This document shows, in pieces, positions 46,200-57,739 of a DNA stretch of 64,000 nucleotides (the first letter of the stretch is position 1; each line of letters opens with the position of its first letter). The stretch lies in NCBI RefSeq assembly GCF_024679245.1, contig NC_090176.1:19785793-19849792 (forward strand). Direction: 5' to 3'. The stretch is from Pseudorasbora parva. Its lineage: Eukaryota > Chordata > Actinopteri > Cypriniformes > Gobionidae. Made by a program: the position numbers and the translations under genes. The notes beneath the pieces were generated by a model. It worked only from the letters and a program-made list of their open reading frames with translations, did no database searches and had not been told where the DNA came from.

Positions 46200-46481
46200 T
46201 TGGGATTTGGTTCACATTTATGTTTTCATGTCTTTTACTCTGTAGTTTTGTGTCAGTCATTTTTCGTGCTTCTTGTCATGTGACCTCCTTGCCTTTATGA
46301 TAATGTCATGTGCTCCCCTAGTTTCATGTATCTTTTTCTGATACGGTTCCCTTCTTTATGTGTCATGTTCTCATTGTTTGCTCTTGTCATGTGTCCATAG
46401 TTCTCATTGGTTTATTGTTTTTTTTCATGTGGTTGAGTTCTGGTGGTTCATTGGTTGTGATTGTCATGTGTTCCTTTATGA

Positions 46482-47069
46482 ATGAATAAATGAGGCATTT
46501 ATATAGCGCTTTCAAATGTACTACTGTACACCCAAAGCGCTTCACACTCATGTCAGGGGTCTCTCCTCAACCACCACCAGTGTGCAGCATCCACTTGGAT
46601 GATGCGACGGCAGCCACAGAACAACGGCGCCAGTGCGCTCACCACACACCAGCGATAGGTGGAGAGGAGAGAGGGTGATAGAGCCAATTCAGTGGATGAG
46701 GATTATTAGGAGGCCATGATTGGTAAGGGCCAATCAAGAGAATTTGGCCAGGACACCGGGGTTACACCCCTACTCTTTTACGAGAAGTGCCATGGGATTT
46801 TTAATGACCACAGAGAGTCAGGACCTCGGTTTAACGTCTCATCCGAAGGACGGTGCTCTTTGTCAGTATAGTGTCCCCATCACTACACTGGGGCGTTAGG
46901 ACACACACAGCCCACAGGGTGAGCGCCACCTGCTGGCCTCACTAACACCTCTACCAGCAGCAACCTGGTTTTCCCATTTGGTCTCCCATCCAGGTACTGA
47001 CCAGGCTCAGCCCTGCTTAGCTTCAGTGGGAAACCAGTCTTGGGCTACAGGGTGATATGGCTGCTGGCT
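46482..47069 (-). mobile_element. 5S-rRNA-derived SINE (SINE3-like)
   Basis: On the minus strand it starts at 47069 with GCCAGCAGCCATATCACCCT, like the 5' end of 5S rRNA. It continues with AAGCTAAGCAGGGCTGAGCC and TACCTGGATGGGAGACC, the internal A box and C box of the 5S promoter. After about 120 bp of 5S-like head comes a unique body. The 3' end AAAGCGCTATATAAATGCCT with CATTTATTCATTCA is typical of tails recognised by L2/CR1-type LINEs. This matches zebrafish SINE3 architecture at about 590 bp. 5S-like internal promoter elements could still recruit TFIIIA and polymerase III. Confidence 0.92.
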
Positions 47070-47170
47070 ATATGCAGTCTCTGTATATATAATCCTCATG
47101 TTTGCCATGTCAGTTTGTTGAGTATTGTTCCTGTGACCTCTGTCGGTGAGTTTATCAAGTTTGCTTATGG

Positions 47171-47776
47171 TAGTGATGTGCAAACCGAGGCTTTGTGAAA
47201 CATTGAAACAGTTGAAGCAAATGTGCCGTATTGTGCCGAAGCGTCAAAACAATTCGACACCGTCTCAAGTGTCCCCTGCTGGTCAGAACACTGTAAATCC
47301 AACATAAACCTATGCTAATAATCCACAAAAAGACCTTTTACAAAATATTGCAAGTGTTTTATTGAAAGTAAAACCTTTCAAATGCAATTAACTAATGTAA
47401 TAAAATTAAATATTGCTTATATGTTATTTCATCAATTGTCAGGGCTTGCTTTGTTTGTTCCATGGATGGCTCAAACAGGCCAATAAGAGAATTAGCTACT
47501 ATTATTCCTTCTAATTATACTAATGACTAATGTCTACAAATGAATAAAACGGATCACAGGTCAGGTAAAACCCAGACAGTTCTCAGTGACTCCTCATCAG
47601 AGATCATCGCCCCCTAGTAGTGAACCATTGATATTTCGAAGTGTTTTGAAACAGTGATGAAGTAACTAAGCCTTGTTACTTTGGCAGTTTTAATTATACA
47701 TGCTCCGGACCAATTGATTTTAAATTTCTAAAGCTTTGAAGCTTCATGAAGCAGTGTTCTGAAATTGCCATCACTA
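47171..47776. mobile_element. Non-autonomous hAT element with 8-bp TSD
   Basis: The 606-bp element begins TAGTGATGTGCAAACC and ends in GGCAATTTC-inverse then CCATCACTA. It is flanked by a perfect 8-bp duplication, GCTTATGG at 47163-47170 and 47777-47784, diagnostic of hAT. The subterminal AAGCTTTGAAGCTTCATGAA near the right end is a familiar hAT feature. There is no coding frame, so movement required a transposase supplied elsewhere. Confidence 0.93.
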
Positions 47777-47860
47777 GCTTATGGTTAATGGTTCATGTTC
47801 TTGTCTGTTTTAGTCAAGTAATGCTTAGTTCAAGTCAAGTCGTTGTTGGATTCTGTTTAT

Positions 47861-49195
47861 ATAGCACTTAGGTTAAATTACAACTTGTCAAGATACACGG
47901 TGGCCTCATTGTTGTGGCCTCAACGCCAATTGTTGTGTTTCCAAAAGTGTGGAGGTTTTGCATTTCCTGATGCTGTGTCAAAGGATCAAATACTAATAAA
48001 TGATCACAAACAATGCAAACAATGATTTTGGGAAATGCACCCCAGGCAGGAAAAAGGGATATGAAGAGATAATGAACTTTACACTGCACATTTCAAGAGT
48101 ATTTGCATAATCATACATTATACCAATGTACACTGCATAAAAATGATCATCATTCTTCATACAGCTGATATCCAGTACAAAATAAAAAATACATTTACTG
48201 TGTAAATTACTTGAACTCCAAAATCTATTTTAGTTGTTCAATTTATGAACACAATTTTTGTAAATTGTTATATGTAAAAAAAACTTTTATATATTAATGT
48301 GACAGGGTTTTAATGTCAAAAAAGTTGGAAAAAACATGCCTAAGGAGTATTAAACCTTAGGAAAAAAGAAAACAAGTTCAGGTGTTTTATTAAGCGAGAG
48401 AAATACTGGCTTTCTTTTTTAATAAAAAAAGGGCACTTTAACACTATTTATATCGATAATGATATTCTGTATCATTGTGAGTCAAAAGAATCAAATTGAT
48501 GTATCTTTTGGATCGAGGGATACTTGAGCTTTACTGATTGGACTGTAGGCGTAAAAGACAAAAGGTTGGGAAACACTGCTATAATATTTTCATAGCATTT
48601 TATTACAGAATAAATTGAATTAGTCACATCCACATGCTTAGAAATGCAGACAGATGCATGTGCTACCAGAATGACACAGTAGGAACCATGGCACACTCGT
48701 ATCATTTGTAAACAGGCTTATGGGAGATAATGAATGTGATCAGTTCAGGAGCCGAAGAGACTGCAGCCGTCGAGAGGCTGCTCTGTTTCGTCCTCTGTAA
48801 TGCATGAGAATCCCTGGAGAATCACAGCACAGAGAAGAGAGCAGTGATTACACTGTGGTCAAATCATCTCACTCAGATAGCCATGATTCCATCTCATCAC
48901 CCTCAGGAACATCAGAGAACAGGCCTGTTACCGTGACATGCACACACACACATACATTCCTCTTTTACTACATTCAATGTTTTTTTTTTTTTTTTTTGGA
49001 CAAGGTAATATAATCGGAATATTATGGTTTTACTTTAGGATATACTTTATGCATAGCTCTATACTTAGCATGGAAATAGCATGCCAAACTATACTCACTA
49101 CCATGGTATACACATGGCATTTTAACAGTAATATTGTAAAGTATTAATTTAAAACAACTGTATATATACAGGTATGTATATATCCTATTCAAAAA
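47861..49195. other. Unrecognised spacer
   Basis: AT-rich. 48720-48930 is more balanced and unique-looking (GAGCCGAAGAGACTGCAGCC). T-run at 48979-48998. No coding homology. Confidence 0.45.
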
Positions 49196-50640
49196 ACAGA
49201 GAAATGTGATAAAAGTTCATTATTTTCCATAATGTAATGATAAACATTAAACTTTCATATATTTTAGATTCATTGCACACCAACTGAAATATTTCTGGTC
49301 TTTTATTGTTTTAATACTGATGATTTTGGCATACGGCTCATGAAAACCCAAAATTCTCAAAAAATTAGCATATCATGAAAAGGTTCTCTAAACGAGCTAT
49401 TAACCTAATCATCTGAATCAACTAATTAACTCTAAACACCTGCAAAAGATTCCTGAGGCTTTTAAAAACTCCCAGCCTGGTTCATTACTCAAAACCGCAA
49501 TCATGGGTAAGACTGCCGAACCTGACCCTGTCCAGAAGGCCATCATTGACACCCTCAAGCGAGAGGGTAAGACACAGAAAGAAATCTCTGAACGAATAGG
49601 CTGTTCCCAGAGTGCTGTATCAAGGCACCTCAGTGGGAAGTCTGTGGGAAGGAAAAAGTGTGGCAAAAAACGCTGCACAACGAGAAGAGGTGACCGGAGG
49701 AAGATTGTGGAAAAGGACCGATTCCAGACCTTGGGGGACCTGCGGAAGCAGTGGACTGAGTCTGATGAGAGCCGGCGTGTGAAGGAAATGGGGTACAGGT
49801 GCCGCATTTCCCAGGTCAAGCCACTTTGGGCTACAGAGAAGCAGCACTGGACTGTTGCTCAGTGGTCCAAAGTACTTTTTTTGGATGAAAGCTAATTTTG
49901 CATGTCATTCGGAAATCAAGTTCCAGAGTCTGGAGGAAGACTGGGGAGAAGGAAATGCCAAAATGCCTGAAGTCCAGTGTCAAGTACCCACAGTCAGTGA
50001 TGGTCTGGGGTGCCATGTCAGCTGCTGGTGTTGGTCCACTGTGTTTTATCAAGGGCAGGGTCAATGCAGCTAGCTATCAGGAGATTTTGGAGCACTTCAT
50101 ACTTCATTACACTGCTGAAAAGCTTTATGGAGATGAAGATTTCGTTTTTTCAGGACGACCTGGCACCTACTCACAGTGCCAAAACCACTGGTAAATGTGG
50201 TATTAACTGACCATGGTATTACTGTGCTCAATTGGCCTGCCAACTCTCCTGACCTGAACCCCATAGAGAAACTGTGGGATATTGTGAAGAGAAAGTTGAG
50301 AGACGCAAGACGCAACACTCTGGATGAGCTTAAGGCTGCTTTTGAAGCATCCTGGGCCTCCATAACACCTCAGCAGTGCCACAGGCTGATCGCCTCCATG
50401 CCACGCCGCATTGAAGCAGTCATTTCTGCAAAAGGATTCCCGACCAAGTATCGAGTGCATAACTGAACATAATTATTTGAAGGTTGACTTTTTTTGTATT
50501 AAAAACACTTTTCTTTTGGTCGGATGAAATATGCTAATCTTTTGAGTTTTCATGAGCTGTATGCCAAAATCTGTATGCCATTACATTATATATTACAATA
50601 TGTATAATGTTATGATAAAAAATAAACTTTCATATATTAT
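49196..50640 (+). mobile_element. Third Tc1-like element, degraded
   Basis: Inner terminal repeats are clear: GATTTTGGCATACGGCTCAT at 49321 and, inverted, GATTTTGGCATACAGCTCAT at 50553-50572, followed by AGCATAT. The left repeat appears to extend outward through TGAAATATTTCTGG and TTTCATATATT to about 49200; the right one is shortened. A transposase pseudogene lies between. The exact outer ends and TA duplication are not certain. Confidence 0.85.
49503..50466 (+). pseudogene. Tc1-like transposase, three or more frameshifts
   Basis: The frame opens MGKTAEPDPVQKAIIDTLKR with the helix-turn-helix TQKEISERIGCSQSAVSRHL, and runs to WSKVLFLDES, where the first catalytic Asp is kept but the usual Ser before it is Leu, followed directly by TAA. 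The next frame continues YPQSVMVWGAMSAAGVGPLC and EILEHFILH; a further frame has FQDDLAPTHSAKT (second Asp). The last frame (50176-50466) holds NSPDLNPIEKLWDIVKRKL with the Glu and the C-terminus TPQQCHRLIASMPRRIEAV. Short deletions between the HTH and the core are likely. Not functional. Confidence 0.9.
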
Positions 50641-50644
50641 TTTA

Positions 50645-51215
<571 letters not shown>

Positions 51216-51659
51216 ACACCTTAATCATTTAAAATGTTTAGTCTATATGCTTTTGAGCATTTGCAACTTGGTTTAATATTTTGCATAATGCAAATACAGT
51301 CATACACATTTTCAAGTTCGTATGTACCAGGCAGCTTTTTTTTTTTTTTTTACATAAGGAACTCTCAAGGTTTTAAATTATCTAATTTTCATATTCCTAA
51401 TTAAATACATTCATTGCTGATGATCAACCCAACCCACCTCAAAGAGGATTTTGATACTATTTAAATGACATTTAGAATTTTTGAAAAGTTATTGATCAGC
51501 TTGAAGAGGTAATGTTCCCTTTATTAGTTAATGCCTGCTTTCACTTCACAGGAGGAGCTCTAATTGCCACTAAAGACATACAGCAATTTTCACCTAATTT
51601 ATCTCTGGCAGGGCCTAAAGAGGGTACCACACATATACACAGACTACACAAAGCTGTCA
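51216..51659. other. Unrecognised AT-rich spacer
   Basis: T-run at 51335-51350. Nothing else recognised. Confidence 0.45.
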
Positions 51660-51771
<112 letters not shown>

Positions 51772-52272
51772 GGGCAGCCCTCTCTATCAGAGATATGTCC
51801 AATTATACGTTCAGCTGATTAAGCCCCCGCGTTGTGCTCAGATTAGTCAGTGATGATTGACATGAAGAACAGAAAAAATCCACCTCCGAGTCTGAAAAGA
51901 AATATGGTTTCCTGTCATTAATTAAACATGTTATATCCTTACTCTCACGCTCGCTCGCTCTATCCCTTGTCTACAGATTTTTATTCAATCAAATGCTCTT
52001 TAGAATTAAAATTTAGAGTTAAAATGAAACCTCATTTAATTACAAACACCAACAACCATTGAACCTAACATTATAGAACACTAGACAATTGGCAAATATC
52101 TTGACGCAATATATTTACAGTGGTAGTGTGTATTGGCTAGCTAGGAATTGATAAAGCAGATCGCACAACAATGCATAGTGACATAGCATAATAAAGACTT
52201 GTACTTACCTTAGTTGCAAAGCAGTGCAGTGGAAGGAGCCAAGCAGGCAGACTGAAGGCGCCCTTTTCGAGC
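51772..52272. other. Unrecognised spacer
   Basis: No feature recognised. Confidence 0.45.
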
Positions 52273-52549
52273 AACCCGATCACATGTAAATGCATATTAG
52301 TAAGAGTGTGTAATGACGTGAAATGTATAGCCTATGGCAGTTTTTTTTTTGCCGTGCATATGCTACGCTGTTTTTCACGTGCATATGATACGCACTTTAT
52401 GGCGTGTATATGACACGCTCTTAGGATTAGGGTGGTGGGGTGTGTGGTTCGTTTGTATAATACGCCATAAAGTGCGTATCATATGCACGCTGAAATTAGT
52501 TTTGGTGTATACATTCCACGACATTGCACACTCGTGCTATTTATACGCA
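52273..52549. mobile_element. Palindromic MITE (family D), copy 2
   Basis: Starts AACCCGATCACATGTAAATG and contains ATGATACGCACTTTATGGCG and its inverse, as in copy 1 at 38327-38713. The right arm stops at CTATTTATACGCA, where the next element begins, so its terminal bases are missing. Confidence 0.8.
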
Positions 52550-53106
52550 ATGCTGCCTTCACGTGCTATCGGAAGCTTCCTACTTCCCACTTCAGAAGTC
52601 GTAATTATGAGCATGTTGTGTTAAGGTACTTTGTTGTCGCAAAGAATGGAGGATGCCAGGTACATACTTTTGTGCGTCTTGGGAAAATGTTATTTTAACA
52701 CTATAACCATTTCAGTAATTTCCCGGTCCCAGAAAATCATAGAATCACTGGCAAACACTAGCACAACCTGAAAGTTTAATCACATTCACAATAAGGCATA
52801 ATGTAGACAATATAAGGCTGCTTAAAGACTAAAATGGCAATAGTTTTCAGCCATACATCCTATTGTAAAGCTACTTTTACCACACTATCTAGATAGTCAG
52901 CTTGCTCACTATTCTGGAATGATGCGCAGCAGAATATTGTCATCTGCCATTTTTAAGGGTTATGCCACGCCCATCTCGGAAACTTGGGTATCAAAATTAT
53001 TTCCGAACTTCCCAGTGGTAAACACAACATCAGAGGGTGTTCATGTGCATGTTTTACCTCGAAAACTCATATTTAAGATAATTCCGATAGCACGCGAAGG
53101 CAGCAT
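52550..53106. mobile_element. TIR element, 557 bp (TGCTGCCTTC ends)
   Basis: Left end ATGCTGCCTTCACGTGCTAT with CGGAA, right end the inverse (ATGCTGCCTTCGCGTGCTAT with CGGAA), one mismatch in 25. No coding capacity. No clear target duplication because the left flank is another element. Superfamily not assigned. Confidence 0.8.
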
Positions 53107-54669
53107 AAGTGGCCTGCCTGGTCTGTTATTTGGTGCATAATGTCCACCTCAACAAACAGTTTTGCCACTGATAAAGTTTGTTGGTATCTGTTTACCAAGT
53201 AGACAAAATTATCAGTGCAGAACAATGTTTTGATAAATTATAAATATCACTTTTGAAAATGTGTTTTTGTTTTTATTTTGTATTGTGCAGTAGCCAATTT
53301 GATCAAATTATGGCTATTTTGGATGCATATGATAGATGTCCTATCTAAACTATAACTAAAATGGTAATAGCTATTGTATAGCTACTGTTGTAACGGTTAC
53401 AGTACGGAGGGAATTACAAGGCAATACAAGGCGGAGGGAAAAATTCATTAAATGTTTTAAGAGCCCTCTAACACATGCTATGTCACTAATAGTATTATGA
53501 TTATTATTATTATAACATTGAGCACTGGTAAAATATCTATTTTAAAACAAACAAACAAAAAATGCACAACTCTTATTTCATCTTCATCAAAAAACATACT
53601 TTTTACCCACAGAATTGTGTAGTAAGAACATTTAACCAGCCAATCCTTGAGCAAATGGTTAGCTACATAATTTGTATGGTGCATGAATGGTCAATAGTGT
53701 AAATACCAAAGAGACATCAGTGATTAGCCAGAAACCCAGCAGATACCCAACAGCGCAGAATACACAAGTACGCACATGCCTGTGCGCTCTCTCAGTGGGA
53801 AGTGGTGATGGTGACTGGAGGCAGGTTGTGGGCTTGCTGGCTGGATGCTCAGATGTCCTTCTGTCCAGGGCAATACTGCCAGACAGATGAGTGGGCTGGT
53901 GTAAACAGCCAGAGCGGATCTTTGGCAGCACAGCGACTGCGATATACGGCAAAGCAATGATCGCTTCTCAAAGATGCCCATTAGCCCCAAAGCTTGCTGT
54001 TACATCAGCTTTGCCTTGAAAAGGCATCCCCAGTAATAGGACCGCGCTCAATGGGGTGCAATTCATTATTCTATCCGTGATGAGGCAGTGTGGCTGCTAC
54101 ATGTACGAGCTTGTGCCTTTAATCATCAATCACAGATGTCCCCTATACCATATAATCAATGTGTGCCAGTGGCTCCTTTTTGTCAAGAATGTCTTTATTA
54201 TCTTACCTGATTAAGTGACTTAGATTTAATGTACACAAACAAATTAATAAACACATACATGTTCGAATAAAAGACTGCAGATATTTTGGCTTTTTTTTTT
54301 GGGGAGAAATAAAGAAACAAACATGTAGGCAAGTTATGCATGCATGCAGGTATATACATATTTTATACAAATAAAAAAAAATATGTATAGCAATATGATG
54401 TTTCCAGCTTCTGATCCTTGTGTTGATTTTAATCGCCACACACTGCTTTTTGCATGGAGGTGGCTGGAACATATCTATATTCTCCTGTTGAAAGAAAAAG
54501 GCCTAATCATGTAACACTGAGGAGGTTTAATGAGAGCTTCTCGTAGGGAATCTCAAGACATTTCACTTCTACTGTTTCTACACGAGCGGTCTGTGAATCG
54601 ATTAAACCTTGTTATTGATTTCCACAGAGCGTTTTTTTTTTTATTTGTGGTGGCTCATACAATTATACA
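53107..54669. other. Spacer with a unique-looking block 53660-54190
   Basis: 53660-54190 has balanced composition and no obvious repeat motifs (for example GGCATCCCCAGTAATAGGAC and CGTGATGAGGCAGTGTGGCT). It is the best candidate in the window for unique, possibly conserved non-coding DNA, but conservation cannot be judged here. The remainder is AT-rich. Confidence 0.4.
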
Positions 54670-54912
54670 AATCTAGTCTTGACGTCTATATATCTTTGAA
54701 GTTTTTTGATATATAAATTACAAACATTATCATATATTAGAAAATATATTGTTACATATTTTTCAATATCATGAAAAGCGACAATTCCTTATATTATTCA
54801 AAATATTGTAATATATTAACACAATATATTATTCTGTATATTTTCAAATATATTATTAGATAATTTAATACAATGATCAATCATAATATATAGAGAAATA
54901 TATTGTCTTTGC
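54670..54912. mobile_element. AT-rich MITE (family E), copy 2
   Basis: In inverse orientation it starts CCCCTTATGCAAAGACAATA and contains ATTGTCGCTTTT, matching ATTGCCGCTTTT of copy 1 at 45455-45716. Rich in AATATATT words. Diverged ends. Confidence 0.55.
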
Positions 54913-55639
54913 ATAAGGGGTGTCTGACTATAATACAGTGTGTGCATAATCCTCAAAAATTCCTGTGTGTGTATAATACTCAAACGTCCATGTGTGCAAA
55001 GGCCTTTTTGTGTTTTCTACCGAGGTAGGGTGTATGTGTGAGATCTCAGCTTAGCTGTACGGTTCAGTGGTTCTGTGTAGAATCACAATGATTTTTTGAA
55101 ACATAGATCAGGGCTCGGGCTCTCCATGCAAACGTAGATCACTCAAGCAGAATCAGCATACAACCCCCCCCCCCAAAAAACAAAAAAACAATCTGCACAA
55201 ACCAATCTGCAGGCGCAGTAAACATTTCAACAATTTCAACTTAACGCTGACATTTACTGTGCAGCACAAAATGTCTGCGAGTACAGATGTTAATGCTTCA
55301 TGTCATATTTGTGAACATAAGCATGCTTAACCATATTAAAGTGTCTAAATATGTGACATCTCTCATCTCAAAAAATATATTTTTTACACTCGTTTGCATT
55401 TACATGTGGAGGATGCATTTCACTCAACCAAATGTTAATATCTAACCTGTATCAATTTTGACCTTGTTAACATACAAAAAAAACAAACAAACAAAAAAAA
55501 CGTAAATGTCAAATATAGCCTGACTCTGATTGTTTTTTATAACACATAAAGCATAATGAATGTTATTTATTTAAAAGTAGTGCATGAACAAGCACCTTAA
55601 ATGGGTTTGGGAGTTTTTGAATTTACTAATTTGTGGGAA
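54913..55639. other. Unrecognised spacer
   Basis: C-run then A-runs at 55163-55186, A-rich tract at 55478-55500. No feature recognised. Confidence 0.45.
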
Positions 55640-56450
55640 CAGACACAGTCTCTATCATACACAACGTCAGGCGTGACCTCACGCGATCTCTTGAAGCCAA
55701 CATGGAAGTAATGTAAACTGCCATTCCTCAACTGACCACTAGGGACAGGCTCCAGAAGGGAGCAGAATCTCATTGAGCCCCATGATAAAATTCCCAAATT
55801 TACAGCAGAAAAAAACATGTTTCCAGCCTGGTACAAATTGTGGTTTGGGTCTATACGGCTAACTTTGCCCTTCATGACAACTGTGAGGGGGGTGAATTTT
55901 TTATAACTCATTTGATTACATTACACTCTAAAAAATGCTGGGTTAAAAACAACCCCAGTTGGGTTGAAAATGCACTAACCCAACAATTGAGTTGTTTTAA
56001 CCCAATGGTTGAGTTGTTTTAACCCAGTGGTTGGGTTAAATGTTGCTTAAGACAACCCAATTGCTGGGTAAGAACAACTCAACCATTGGGTTAAAACAAC
56101 TCAATTGTTGGGTTGGTGCATTTTCAACCCAACTTGGGTTGTTTTTAACCCAGCATTTTTTAGAGTGTATATAAAGCCTTAAAATTCTACATAATTAAGT
56201 GTGTGGTTACTTTGAGTGACAGGTCGATAGCCATTTATCCGTTGTCTATAGTCACTGCGTCACCTAAACTCTGCCCACAGAACTTAGCCCCGCCCACAAC
56301 GTTTGAGGTCGGGAATTTTGGTCTGGACTTGATCCGTTGTGGAGCAACTATGCTGGAACCAGAGCTGTTCTTACCAATCAAATTGTCAGAGCGGGCTTTA
56401 TACGATGATGGACAGATGACAAACAGTAACAGTAAGTAATAATTTACGTC
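55640..56450. repeat. Dispersed repeat split by a TA-flanked MITE
   Basis: Left part (TGACAACTGTGAGGGGGGTG, then ATAACTCATTTGATTACA) and right part (TAAAGCCTTAAAATTCTACA, then ACTTTGAGTGACAGG) belong to a single GC-balanced cyprinid repeat, interrupted at 55924-56167. Outer ends not defined. Confidence 0.5.
55924..56167. mobile_element. 244-bp palindromic MITE, TA duplication
   Basis: Begins CACTCTAAAAAATGCTGGGT and ends with its exact inverse ACCCAGCATTTTTTAGAGTG. TA on both sides (55922-55923 and 56168-56169). The arms are almost perfectly complementary and built of repeated AACCCAATGGTTGAGTTGTT-type words, so it would fold into one long hairpin. Confidence 0.92.
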
Positions 56451-56763
56451 ACCAAAGAGTGCTTGGGTTGAATTAGTTCTAATCCTAAACTGAGAACTTC
56501 TTCGTAAATGCAGTGCTACTGCAAAACTCTACTGAGTTTTAACTAATGACTCAAACCTGAAGACAGGAGAGGTGTACTAATCTTTCAAGGGAACAGACGT
56601 GATTAAACATGATTTCGGAGGTGAGGTTCACTAACAGACTGCATAGCCTGAAGACCCAGCTAAGCAATTAATGAATCATCTCTTTGTTAGAGTTTGGCCT
56701 TGGCTGCATTAGCTTATAATTTATTTTTTATTCCAAATGTGATCAACTTTAGATAATTACTTA

Positions 56764-57380
56764 GCCTGACGTGGTCATACTCAATTCTAGTCAGAATATG
56801 AGTCTGAAACTGCTCCATTGGGCTGTGATTATGGGGCGTGTTTCAACCAAACCAGGAAAGACCTCAATTGGATAGACCTACAACCAATCAGAGCAATGAA
56901 GCGACGCATTGTCAAATGTCAACAGAGCTCAACTGCACTGTGTTGCCAAGTCCGCGTTTTTTCCCCGCGGGTTCTTTTCTATGTCCGCGGGTTGAAGCGA
57001 CTATTATATGATAGATAGACCCATGAGTGCGAATTTTAGCAGGCAACCTTGCCAAAATAACACACATTTTACCCCCAAGCACCGTTATATTCCAGAGATT
57101 ATTATTTTAATAATCTGCACCATTATTTTTTCTTTCCTGGTTTGGTTGAAACACACCCCATAGGACACATATCCTGGTTAGAATCTGATGTGACGACGCC
57201 AGTCTAGTGTCTTTCCACTTGCATATTCCGCCATTTAAATAGCAAATCCGCCATGGTGCAAGCACAACTGAATTAAAGAGAATGGGAGATGAGACTCTGA
57301 CTGGATTATTGCATGTTACTCCCAAAACACACCCATGACTCATTAAGAGACAACCCTTTTGGACCATGTGTCTGGCGCAC
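56764..57380. repeat. Inverted pair of a cyprinid repeat
   Basis: GTGTTTCAACCAAACCAGGA with AAGA (56840) is the inverse of TCTTTCCTGGTTTGGTTGAA with ACAC (57132). The similarity extends outward to GACGTGGTCATACTCAATTC against GGCGTCGTCACATCAGATTC. The interior 56870-56905 (TTGGATAGACCTACAACCAA) shares a module with family A at 1231 (TTGGATAGCGCTACAACCAA). Bounds on the right are uncertain. Confidence 0.6.
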
Positions 57381-57523
57381 CTTTTCCGACGTTAAACTAG
57401 CAAACTAGCACATGCCCTAAGTATACCTCAGACCATATACTTAGGGCCTATAACCTATATATGCTGATATCTAGGTGAAGGATTCTCTACATGTTGGGAT
57501 TTATTTGATTTCTGTGATCTGAG

Positions 57524-57736
57524 ATGGCAGACGGTCAGTTTAGCCAGTCTGTCTGCTTGCTGACCTGGGCCCTAGTTAGTCAAGTTTCAACTTTAAGATT
57601 ATGTGCCATATTACTAGAGAGAAGAGCAGTACCACCCCAGGAGGGAAGAATACCATCTGTTTTCAACAGGTCAGGTCTGCCCCAAAAACTTTTCCAATTG
57701 TCTATGAACCCATATTATTCTACAGACACCAATTAG
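57524..57736 (+). other. Unrecognised 70-codon open frame
   Basis: MADGQFSQSVCLLTWALVSQ, then LERRAVPPQEGRIPSVFNRS and GLPQKLFQLSMNPYYSTDTN. The composition looks protein-like, and I have the impression of a repeat-borne fish ORF, but I cannot name it. No domain, splice site or partner was identified. It lies beside a minisatellite-like sequence with GGGCCCCACGTGGG. Confidence 0.3.
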
Positions 57737-57739
57737 CCA

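Larger units (their letters stand above)
46205..47860. repeat. Host repeat with TCATGT periodicity, split by two insertions
   Basis: 46205-46480 repeats a (T)CATGT word about eight times at 20-40 bp spacing (GTCATGTGACC, GTCATGTGCTC, GTCATGTGTCC and others). Similar words resume at 47096-47130 after the SINE and at 47790 after the hAT element. Joining the flanks across both insertions yields a continuous sequence. It may be a retroelement LTR, but no partner is present. Confidence 0.5.

Noticed and set aside
46980..47069. 5S rRNA gene
   Set aside because: Only a 5S-like head with substitutions, followed by a SINE body and LINE-type tail, so it is a SINE.
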